From NCBI GenBank assembly GCA_000016765.1, contig CP000699.1, positions 3,187,001-3,251,000 of the forward strand: DNA of 64,000 nt. The letters run 5' to 3'. This document shows positions 38,289 to 44,552 of the stretch, in pieces; position 1 is the stretch's first letter; each line of letters starts with the position of its first letter. A program made the position numbers and the translations under genes. This DNA is from Rhizorhabdus wittichii RW1 (GTDB lineage: Bacteria > Pseudomonadota > Alphaproteobacteria > Sphingomonadales > Sphingomonadaceae). The notes beneath the pieces are model-generated. The model was not told the origin of the DNA. It made no database searches and saw only the letters and a program-made list of their open reading frames with translations.

Positions 38289-38387
38289 AACCGACAGTTG
38301 GTGCAATTTCCCAAGTCTTGGCAATAGGAAATCGTGCCAACCTGGGTGGCCGGTCCGGAAACGCCCGGATTTCCGCCGTTCCCGAAA
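38289..38387. promoter_or_regulatory. pspF-psp divergent control region
   Basis: The 99-bp stretch between pspF and the sigma-54 promoter holds candidate enhancer sites for PspF, including AATTTCCCAAG...CTTGGCAATAGGAAAT, an imperfect dyad at about 38304-38331, and CCGGTCCGG/CCGGATTTCCG pieces. The pspF gene must have its own promoter here. No convincing -35/-10 pair was identified. Confidence 0.5.
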
Positions 38388-38404
38388 TTGGCACGGTCCC
38401 TGCA
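38388..38404 (+). promoter_or_regulatory. Sigma-54 promoter of the psp operon
   Basis: TTGGCACGGTCCCTGCA matches the sigma-54 consensus TGGCACG-N4-TTGCW closely. The -24 GG (38390-38391) and -12 GC (38402-38403) are separated by exactly 10 nt. It lies 59 nt before the 48-residue gene and divergently beside pspF, and rpoN is present at 6160. Confidence 0.92.
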
Positions 38405-38462
38405 AAGATATCGGCAACACCGGCTCGGGCCGGGATCGAAACGCCAGACCAGGAATGAAGCC

Positions 38463-38609
38463 ATGTTCAAGTTCGACAAGATCGACCTCCAGCGGATCAC
38501 CGTCTCGACGATCGGTGCCGCGATCCTGTCCGTGATCTGCGTGACCGGCGCCGTCGCTCCGGCCCGCGCCGACATGGTCGCCGCCAAGGTGGTCCAGGTC
38601 GTCAACTAA
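38463..38609 (+). CDS. 48-residue export-signal-like protein at the head of the psp operon
   Basis: The product begins [18 protein letters not shown], continues with a hydrophobic stretch ([15 protein letters not shown]), an ARA cleavage-like site near residue 36, and a short tail [12 protein letters not shown]. It therefore looks like a signal peptide plus about 12 residues, or a one-helix membrane peptide. AGGAATGAAGCC precedes the ATG. It is the first gene after the sigma-54 promoter. A 9-bp-stem hairpin then separates it from pspA. I know of no assigned function. Similar short FKFD-type peptides are, as far as I recall, common in sphingomonads. Confidence 0.72.
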   Translation: MFKFDKIDLQRITVSTIGAAILSVICVTGAVAPARADMVAAKVVQVVN

Positions 38610-38614
38610 GCCGT

Positions 38615-38655
38615 GGCGTCCGGCTCCGGCGGGTATAGGATGCCCACCGGACGCC
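38615..38655 (+). promoter_or_regulatory. Hairpin between the small psp gene and pspA
   Basis: GGCGTCCGG (38615-38623) and CCGGACGCC (38647-38655) form a perfect 9-bp stem, with further GGCGGG/CCCACC pairing inside. No T-tract follows. It may be an mRNA-processing or stability element, or a leaky stop, that sets the ratio of the small protein to PspA. Confidence 0.6.
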
Positions 38656-38700
38656 TCCCTTCGAACCAGCAGTACAGAGCGTAGTCCAAGGAGCCTTGAG

Positions 38701-39372
38701 ATGGGGATTTTCTCCCGAACCCGCGACATCATCGCCGCCAACGTCACCGACCTTCTCGACAAGGCGGAGGACCCGGCGAAGATGATCCGCATGATCATCC
38801 TCGAGATGGAGGAGACGCTGGTCGAGGTCCGCGCCTCGGCGGCGCGCACGATCGCCGACCAGAAGGAGCTGCGCCGCCAGATCGCCAAGCTCGACACCGT
38901 CCAGGCCAACTGGCTGGAGAAGGCGGAGCTGGCGCTGTCGAAGGACCGCGAGGACCTCGCCAAGGCGGCGCTGGTCGAGAAGCAGAAGGCGGCCGACCTG
39001 GCCGAGCAGCTCAACGACGAGATCGCGCTGCTCGACGAATCGCTCAAGGCGTCGGAGGCCGACATCGCCAAGCTGCAGGGCAAGCTGCGCGAGGCGCGCG
39101 CCCGCCAGAACAGCATCGTCACCCGCCTCGAATCGGCGAACAACCGCGCCCGCATGCGCGAGATGTACGCCGGCCCGAAGATCGACGAGGCCTTCTCGCG
39201 CTTCGAGCTGCTCGAACGCCGGGTCGACTATGCCGAGGGCCGCGCCGAGGCGGCGGGCATGGGCGGCGCGCCCAAGACGCTCGACGAGGAGATCGCCGAG
39301 CTGCGTTCCTCGGACAAGGTCGATGCCGAGCTGGCCGCGCTGAAGGCCAAGGCATCGGGCAAGGGGGCCTGA
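38701..39372 (+). CDS. pspA: Phage shock protein A
   Basis: This 223-residue ESCRT-III-like protein is nearly all alpha-helical coiled coil. It begins [20 protein letters not shown] and has [20 protein letters not shown], the family signature. It binds stressed membranes and inhibits PspF in known systems. AAGGAGCC precedes the ATG. It is followed by pspB after 4 nt. Confidence 0.95.
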   Translation: MGIFSRTRDIIAANVTDLLDKAEDPAKMIRMIILEMEETLVEVRASAARTIADQKELRRQIAKLDTVQANWLEKAELALSKDREDLAKAALVEKQKAADLAEQLNDEIALLDESLKASEADIAKLQGKLREARARQNSIVTRLESANNRARMREMYAGPKIDEAFSRFELLERRVDYAEGRAEAAGMGGAPKTLDEEIAELRSSDKVDAELAALKAKASGKGA

Positions 39373-39376
39373 TCCC

Positions 39377-39646
39377 ATGGAAGACACCCTCGTCCCGATC
39401 GTCGTCGTCGGCATCCTCTTCCTGGGCCTGCCCTGGCTGATCTTCCACTATGTCACCCAGTGGAAGAAGAATGGCGGCCTGACGGTCGAGGACGAGAAGC
39501 TGCTCGACGACATGCATGAGATGGCCCGCCGGCTCGACGATCGGCTCGGCACGCTGGAACGGATCCTGGACAGCCAGGACCCCGCCTGGCGCCCCCGCCA
39601 GAGCGTCGACCGCGCCCGTGATGAGGAGTGGCGCCGCGACAATTGA
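39377..39646 (+). CDS. pspB: Phage shock protein B
   Basis: This 89-residue inner-membrane protein has one N-terminal helix (LVPIVVVGILFLGLPWLIFH) followed by a cytoplasmic coiled coil (VEDEKLLDDMHEMARRLDDR, then LGTLERILD). PspB and PspC sense envelope damage and bind PspA. The LERILD stretch is echoed in four downstream small proteins. The C-terminus extends about 20 residues past the coil. Confidence 0.92.
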   Translation: MEDTLVPIVVVGILFLGLPWLIFHYVTQWKKNGGLTVEDEKLLDDMHEMARRLDDRLGTLERILDSQDPAWRPRQSVDRARDEEWRRDN

Positions 39647-39684
39647 TCGCAGGCAGCCCCCCCGCAACAGGAAGGAAGTTCGAA

Positions 39685-40065
39685 ATGTCCGCTCGTCGCA
39701 CCAAATTCTACCTCGACAAGCGCAACCGCAAATGGCTCGGCGTCTGCGCCGGACTGGCCGACTATACCGGCATCGACGTCACCCTGATCCGGGTCGGCGT
39801 GGTGATCCTGACCTTCGTCACCTTTCCCTGGGCGCTGGTCGCCTATCTGGTGGTGAACTGGCTGGCCAACGACAAGCCGGGCGAGTTCTACGGCACCAGC
39901 CGCGAGGACGAGAAATTCTGGCAGTCGGTCCGCGCCCGGCCCGGCGCCTCGGTCCGCGACGTCCGCGCCCGGTTCCGCGACATCGATCGCCGCATTGCCG
40001 ACATCGAGGCGCACGTGACCAGCCACAACTCGGCTCTCGCCCGCGAAATCGACGCTCTGCGCTGA
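39685..40065 (+). CDS. pspC: Phage shock protein C
   Basis: This 126-residue protein has a PspC domain (FYLDKRNRKWLGVCAGLADY, then TGIDVTLIRVGVVILTF) with one or two membrane segments through about residue 60. A charged helical C-terminal part ends IADIEAHVTSHNSALAREID and ALR. That C-terminal module is shared with the following small proteins. GGAAGGAAG precedes the ATG at 39685. Confidence 0.92.
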   Translation: MSARRTKFYLDKRNRKWLGVCAGLADYTGIDVTLIRVGVVILTFVTFPWALVAYLVVNWLANDKPGEFYGTSREDEKFWQSVRARPGASVRDVRARFRDIDRRIADIEAHVTSHNSALAREIDALR

Positions 40066-40212
40066 ATCGCGACCGGATATTTCACCGGTCCGGCTCACCA
40101 GGAAACAGGATTACACGACCAGCGCCGTTCGTCGACGCGCCATGCCGTTTGTCGAAAAAAATTAGACAGACATTGATGTAAATAGGGATCGACTCAGGGT
40201 TTAGGGGTTCCG

Positions 40213-40530
40213 ATGATGACTTTCCCATTCGAAGCCTTCGCACCCGTCGCCGCGCTGCTCGGTGTGCTTGGCCTTGGGGCCTGGGTGTTCACCACCTGGC
40301 TCCGTATCCGCCACGGCTATCCGCTCGAGAACAGCTGGGGCAAGGCGGTCTATCCGCGCACCAGCGACGAGACGACCGAGCGGGTCAGGCTGCTCTCGAC
40401 CGAGAACGCCCAGCTCCGCGCCGAGCTGTCGGCGGTCAAGGACCGGCTCGCCACCGTCGAGCGGATCGTCACCGACGGCAGCTACCGCCTCGATCGCGAG
40501 ATCGACGCGCTGCGCGGCCCGGCCAACTGA
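40213..40530 (+). CDS. PspB-like small membrane coiled-coil protein (first of four)
   Basis: The 105-residue product has one N-terminal helix (APVAALLGVLGLGAWVFTTW), then a linker with YPLENSWGKAVYPRTSDE. A coiled coil follows with VRLLSTENAQLRAELSAVKD and the closing LATVERIVTDGSYRLDREID, ALRG. Topology and the LxxVERI stretch resemble PspB. It lies 147 nt after pspC, a gap that includes an AT-rich piece (40155-40195) and may carry a separate promoter. Function unknown; envelope-stress role inferred from context. Confidence 0.75.
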   Translation: MMTFPFEAFAPVAALLGVLGLGAWVFTTWLRIRHGYPLENSWGKAVYPRTSDETTERVRLLSTENAQLRAELSAVKDRLATVERIVTDGSYRLDREIDALRGPAN

Positions 40531-40547
40531 TCGCGAAGGGCATCACC

Positions 40548-40805
40548 ATGATCAACGTCTTCGCCTTCACCGTGCTCAGCATCCCGATCCTCGGCATCCT
40601 CGCCTGGGTCGTGACCGACTGGTTCCGCCTCAAGGAACGGCAGATCCAGGCGATCTCCGCCGAAGCCGCCGAGAAGGCCGCCCAATATGTGGCCAAGACC
40701 GAGCGTCTCGAACAGCGGGTCGCGGTGCTCGAACGCATCCTCACCGACCGCTCGACCGTGCTGGCCGACGAGATCGACCGGCTGCGCGATCAGCCGCTCA
40801 ACTGA
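40548..40805 (+). CDS. PspB-like small membrane coiled-coil protein (second)
   Basis: The 85-residue product has a helix at residues 3-22 (NVFAFTVLSIPILGILAWVV), a short positively charged turn (DWFRLKERQ) and a coiled coil with TERLEQRVAVLERILTDRST, ending LADEIDRLRDQPLN. LEQRVAVLERILTD is very close to LDDRLGTLERILD of PspB and LKERVAVLERIATE of the next protein. It lies 17 nt after the first paralogue. Function unknown. Confidence 0.78.
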   Translation: MINVFAFTVLSIPILGILAWVVTDWFRLKERQIQAISAEAAEKAAQYVAKTERLEQRVAVLERILTDRSTVLADEIDRLRDQPLN

Positions 40806-40829
40806 CCATCCGACATTCGGAGAAAGACC

Positions 40830-41084
40830 ATGAATCCGTTCGAAATGGTGGTGCTGATCGTCGCGATCACCGCGATCGCGAGCGTGATGCGAGCCAAATA
40901 TGGCGTCGTCCGGCGCGGCAAGGGCGAGGAGTTCGTCCGCCCCGACACCGGCGAGAACGACCGGCTCCGCGAGGAACTGCGCGCGCTCAAGGAGCGGGTC
41001 GCGGTGCTCGAGCGGATCGCCACCGAGAATGACCGCGGGCTGTCGCTCGATCGCGAGATCGAGGCGCTGCGGCACCGCGACTGA
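40830..41084 (+). CDS. PspB-like small membrane coiled-coil protein (third)
   Basis: The 84-residue product has a short N-terminal helix (FEMVVLIVAITAIASVM), a basic turn (RAKYGVVRRGKGEE) and a coiled coil with NDRLREELRALKERVAVLER, ending LSLDREIEALRHRD. It is clearly related to the two preceding proteins in the second half. GGAGAAAGACC precedes the ATG. Spacing to the previous gene is 24 nt, consistent with one operon. Confidence 0.78.
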   Translation: MNPFEMVVLIVAITAIASVMRAKYGVVRRGKGEEFVRPDTGENDRLREELRALKERVAVLERIATENDRGLSLDREIEALRHRD

Positions 41085-41099
41085 GCAGGGAACAGGACA

Positions 41100-41345
41100 A
41101 TGACCGATCCCATTATCTGGATGACCATCAGCGGCGCCGGGCTGTTCGGCCTGTGCGTCGTCGCCTGGGCCGGCCTGAGCGGCTGGCGCGGCTGGCTGGA
41201 GCTCGAGCGGATGAAGCTCGAACGCCGTCCCGTGCCCGCAGCCGAGCCCGCCGGCGGCCCGTCGCCCGCCGCCCGCATCGAGCTGGCCGACCTCAAGGAA
41301 CGCATCCGCAAGCTGGAGGCGATCGCCGCCGGGGTGGACCTCTGA
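41100..41345 (+). CDS. PspB-like small membrane coiled-coil protein (fourth)
   Basis: The 81-residue product has an N-terminal helix (IIWMTISGAGLFGLCVVAWA). A Pro/Ala-rich linker (RRPVPAAEPAGGPSPAARIE) and a short coil ADLKERIRKLEAIAAGVDL follow. It keeps the LKERIxxLExI heptads but lacks the (D/R)EIDALR ending of the others. It lies 15 nt after the third paralogue and ends the array. Function unknown. Confidence 0.72.
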   Translation: MTDPIIWMTISGAGLFGLCVVAWAGLSGWRGWLELERMKLERRPVPAAEPAGGPSPAARIELADLKERIRKLEAIAAGVDL

Positions 41346-41411
41346 TCCGATCCGTCGCCCCGGCCCCCGGCCGGGGTGACGCACGGGGGAAAATCCTCTA
41401 GTCCGCTCGCC

Positions 41412-41825
41412 ATGACCGAGCCTGCCCGTCTTGCCGACATCCGTGAAGAATATGAATTCCTCGACGGCGACGACCGCTATCGCCTGCTGATCGACCTGGG
41501 CCGCGCGCTCGAACCGATGCCCGACGCGCTCAAGACCGATGCGACGCTGGTGCGCGGCTGCTCGGCGTCGGTGTGGGTCTATCCGACCGTCGCCGAAGGC
41601 GGCACGCTCCATTTCCTCGCCGACAGCAACGCCGCGATCACCAAGGGGATCATCGCGCTCGTCCTGGCGACCGTGCAGGACCGGCCCGCCGCCGCGATCC
41701 GCGACACCGACATCGCCGCGCTGCTCGAACCCTTCGACCTCAGGAACCAGCTCAGCTCGAACCGCACCCAGGGGATACCGAACATGATCGCGCTGATCCG
41801 CTCGACCGCCGAGCGCTACGCATGA
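41412..41825 (+). CDS. sufE: Sulfur acceptor protein SufE
   Basis: This 137-residue protein receives persulfide sulfur from SufS. The active cysteine is in VRGCSASVWV (near residue 50). IREEYEFLDGDDRYRLLIDL and the C-terminal LSSNRTQGIPNMI are family landmarks. ATG 41412 gives the usual N-terminus. It is remote from the suf operon (25 kb away) and overlaps the next gene by 4 nt (ATGA). Confidence 0.93.
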   Translation: MTEPARLADIREEYEFLDGDDRYRLLIDLGRALEPMPDALKTDATLVRGCSASVWVYPTVAEGGTLHFLADSNAAITKGIIALVLATVQDRPAAAIRDTDIAALLEPFDLRNQLSSNRTQGIPNMIALIRSTAERYA

Positions 41826-42250
41826 GCCGCCGGCTCGCCCTGCTGCTGGTCGCGGCGCTGCCGGTGACGATGCCGGCCTGCGCCGCCGAGAAGCCCGCCG
41901 CCCCGGCCACCGCGTTCGAGACCGGCAAGCTCGCCATCGCCGGGGAGGCGTTCGCGCCGTCCGAGGTGCTCGACGCCCGCGCGCTGCCCGACGTCAACGG
42001 CAAGGTCGGCATCATGCTGACCCTGACCCCCGCCGCCGCCCGCCGGCTGGAGGCGATCACCGGATCGCTGGTCGGCAAGCCGATGCTGGTCGCGCTCGAC
42101 GGCAGGACGCTCGCCGCGGAGCTGATCCGCAAGCCGGTCGCCGACGGGGTGATCGAGATTCCCGGCCGCTGGAACCTGACCGACGGCGAGGCGCTCGCCC
42201 GCCGCATCTCGGGCAAGGACCCGCTGCCCGACGACCTGGCGGGGGAATAG
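41822..42250 (+). CDS. Small secreted protein resembling the SecD P1 head
   Basis: This 142-residue protein has a signal peptide (LALLLVAALPVTMPACAAE). A single domain follows with KVGIMLTLTPAAARRLEAIT, GKPMLVALDGRTLAAELIRK and VIEIPGRWNLTDGEALARRI. Those stretches resemble the P1-head/SecDF fold of SecD. No membrane helices follow, so this is a free periplasmic domain. It is translationally coupled to sufE. Function unknown, and the SecD resemblance is a recollection of pattern, not a search result. Confidence 0.65.
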   Translation: MSRRLALLLVAALPVTMPACAAEKPAAPATAFETGKLAIAGEAFAPSEVLDARALPDVNGKVGIMLTLTPAAARRLEAITGSLVGKPMLVALDGRTLAAELIRKPVADGVIEIPGRWNLTDGEALARRISGKDPLPDDLAGE

Positions 42251-42262
42251 AGTCCCCTTTCC

Positions 42263-42352
42263 CGTCATCCCGGCGGAGGCCGGGATCTCGGGCGGCTCCT
42301 GCCTCGATCTCATCTCCTCTCTCCCGAGATCCCGGCCTCCGCCGGGATGACG
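42263..42352. repeat. Paired REP-like inverted repeat, 30-bp perfect arms
   Basis: Arms 42263-42292 and 42323-42352 are perfect complements beginning CGTCATCCCGGCGGAGGCCG. Each arm is also internally palindromic. The 30-bp spacer is GCTCCTGCCTCGATCTC-like, nearly identical to that at 9887-9976. It sits between two co-directional genes. Confidence 0.85.
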
Positions 42353-42398
42353 AAGAAAGACGGCGGCACCGGACGCGGATTGCCGCGTTTCCTTCGCC

Positions 42399-43358
42399 AT
42401 GCGGCACCGCCCGATCGACCCGACCGACACGATCGATTCCGCCCCCGGCATCACCCGCGTCCGGCGCGGCGGCGGGTGGCGCTTCGTCGCCCCCGACGGC
42501 TCGACCATCCGCGACCCCGACGAGCGGATGCGGATCCTCGCGCTCGGCATCCCGCCGGCCTGGCGCCGGGTGTGGATCAACCCCGATCCGCGCGCGCCGG
42601 TCCAGGCGACCGGGATCGATGCCGCCGGGCGCAAGCAATATCGCTACGACAGCGCGTGGCGCGAGGCGCGCGACGAGGAGAAATTCGCCGCGCTTCCCGC
42701 GTTCGCCGCGCACCTGCCCCGGCTGCGCGCCGTCGTCCGCCGCGCGCTCGACAGCGACGATCCGTGGGAACGCGCGCGGGCGGCAGCGGTGCGGCTGCTC
42801 GACGGCTTCGCGATCCGGGTCGGATCGGACGATTCGGCGGCGCGCGGCAGCTTCGGCGCGACGACGCTGCTCAACCGCCACGCGCGGATCGACGGCGACG
42901 CGATCCGGCTGTGCTTCTTCGGCAAGCACGGCATCCGCGCCGAGCTGTCGGGGCGCGACGCGGCGCTGGCGGCGGCGCTCGCCGAGCTCAAGCAGGCGGG
43001 GGCCGGCGAGCTGTTCGCGATGCGGTCGGGGGTGCGGGTGCGCGCCGCCGACATCAACCAGTGGATCGCCGAGCTGACCGACGGCAGCGGCACCGCCAAG
43101 ACCTTCCGGACCTGGCGCGCCTGCGCGGTCGCGGCGGGGATGCTGGCGCGCGGGCGGCGGACCTCGGTCAAGGCCCTGCTGGAGGAGGTGGCCCGCCAGC
43201 TCGGCAACACGCCGGCGGTGTGCCGAACATCCTATGTCGCGCCGGCCTTCATCGAGATGGCCAAGGCGGGCCGCTGGATCGAGACGGTGCCCGCCATGCC
43301 GCGCGGCCTGCGCGCGAGCGAACGGGCGAGCCTGGCGGTGCTGACCGGCCGGACGTGA
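42399..43358 (+). CDS. DNA topoisomerase IB (poxvirus/eukaryote type)
   Basis: This 319-residue protein relaxes supercoils through a 3'-phosphotyrosine intermediate. Catalytic residues are visible: Arg in FAIRVGSDD, Lys in FFGKHGIRAE, Arg in AKTFRTWRA and Tyr in TSYVAPAFIE (near residue 289). The N-terminal part has ITRVRRGGGWRFVAPDGSTI and IPPAWRRVWINPDP, as in bacterial TopIB. It is a lone gene. A start at 42399 fits family length. Confidence 0.93.
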   Translation: MRHRPIDPTDTIDSAPGITRVRRGGGWRFVAPDGSTIRDPDERMRILALGIPPAWRRVWINPDPRAPVQATGIDAAGRKQYRYDSAWREARDEEKFAALPAFAAHLPRLRAVVRRALDSDDPWERARAAAVRLLDGFAIRVGSDDSAARGSFGATTLLNRHARIDGDAIRLCFFGKHGIRAELSGRDAALAAALAELKQAGAGELFAMRSGVRVRAADINQWIAELTDGSGTAKTFRTWRACAVAAGMLARGRRTSVKALLEEVARQLGNTPAVCRTSYVAPAFIEMAKAGRWIETVPAMPRGLRASERASLAVLTGRT

Positions 43359-43373
43359 GCCCGGCGGTGCGGA

Positions 43374-43745
43374 TCAGAGCGACGCCATCCGCGATCGCGG
43401 CGGGACGGCCATCGCGATCGCCTGCTGCAGCTCGCCGAGCGTGCAGGGCTTGCGCAGCACCTGGTCGCCGGGCTGGGCGGGGGTGAACTGGTCGACGCCG
43501 CTGAAGAAGATCACCGGCAGTTCGGGATGGGTGCGGCGCGCGAGCTGGGCGAGGTCCGGGCCGCCGGGGCCGCCGGGCATGTGGATGTCGGTGACGAGCA
43601 GGTCGAAATCGCCGTCCCCCTCGATCGTCCGCGTCGCCGGGGCGCCCCCGATCGCCTCGACCACATCATGGCCGAGCGCGCGCAGCAGATCCGAGGTGAT
43701 GGAGAGGACGAGCCCATCGTCGTCGACGCACAGGATACGCAACAT
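43374..43745 (-). CDS. Single-domain response regulator
   Basis: This 123-residue CheY-like receiver domain has the acidic pocket CVDDDG, the phosphoacceptor aspartate in LLVTDIHMPGG (near residue 53), IFFSG and the lysine in VLRKPCTLGEL. There is no output domain, so it acts by protein contact or as a phosphate relay. No histidine kinase is adjacent. It is convergent with the topoisomerase gene. Confidence 0.9.
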   Translation of the reverse strand: MLRILCVDDDGLVLSITSDLLRALGHDVVEAIGGAPATRTIEGDGDFDLLVTDIHMPGGPGGPDLAQLARRTHPELPVIFFSGVDQFTPAQPGDQVLRKPCTLGELQQAIAMAVPPRSRMASL

Positions 43746-43860
43746 GTACCTCCCTCGGCGGAAAGATCGTTACGAGATCGTCATGGTCCGCCGTTACGTC
43801 ATCGTATCGGCAAGCGCGCGTCGAGGCAATTCGGTTCCCAAAAGGGGATCGGCCCCGCGC

Positions 43861-44391
43861 TCAGCGCGGCCGGCGCTCCTCCGCGCGCCGCAGCACCTCG
43901 AACGCGGCCTGGACCGCCTGGAAGCGCACCGCCGCATCGGCGTCGCCGGGGCGGACGTCGGGGTGGTTGGCCTTGGCCAGCCGGCGCCACGCCGTCTTCA
44001 CCGCCTCGAAATCGGCGTCGGATTCGAGTTCGAGCGTTTCGAAGGCGCGCAGCTCGTCGCGGGTCCAGCGGCCGTCGCCGGGGCCGCCCCAGCCATAATG
44101 CGCCTGCTCGGCATAGCCCGACGAGGCCTGGCGCTCGTCCTCGGCGCGCTTCGCCGCCTCCTCGGCCGACAGGCCGGCGAAATAGTCCCAGTTGCGGTTA
44201 TACTCCTCGGCGTGGCGAGGGCAGAAATACCAGCGCTCGCGGCTGTTCGGCGCCTTGGGGGCCGGGCAGTCGCCGGGCTGGTCGCAGCCGTGCCGGTCGC
44301 ACATGCGCACCTTGGTCGCGCCGCGCTCGCTGCCATAGCCGCGCCAGCGGGGAAAACCCCAGTCGTTCGAACGGGAGGAGGATCGGGCCAT
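43861..44391 (-). CDS. C-terminal J-domain protein
   Basis: In this 176-residue protein the J domain is at the C-terminus. TLELESDADFEAVKTAWRRL is followed by AKANHPDVRPGDADAAVRF, with the HPD motif near residue 146, then QAVQAAFEVLRR. The N-terminal part has CDRHGCDQPGDCPAPKAP and YFCPRHAEEYNRNWDYFAGL, with Cys/His suggestive of a small metal site. J domains stimulate DnaK. ATG 44391 has GGGAAGG close upstream. It is divergent from the acyl-CoA ligase. Confidence 0.85.
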   Translation of the reverse strand: MARSSSRSNDWGFPRWRGYGSERGATKVRMCDRHGCDQPGDCPAPKAPNSRERWYFCPRHAEEYNRNWDYFAGLSAEEAAKRAEDERQASSGYAEQAHYGWGGPGDGRWTRDELRAFETLELESDADFEAVKTAWRRLAKANHPDVRPGDADAAVRFQAVQAAFEVLRRAEERRPR

Positions 44392-44552
44392 AAGCCTTCC
44401 CCTGTAGCGCCGAACGACTGAACGGACCATTGCGGAAATCGGAAGGGGGCGGGGCGTCGTCATCGGCCGGGAACATCGGCGGTACATTCCCCTGGTTTCT
44501 GGGGTATAGCCATGGGGGGAGAGCGGACGTGACCGCCGAAACAGGAGAGACG

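Noticed and set aside
40101-40129. GGAAAC...CGTT resembling an EcfG general-stress promoter before the PspB-like array
   Set aside because: The -35 is GGAAAC instead of GGAAC and the spacer to CGTT is 19 nt rather than 16-17, so the match is not convincing.
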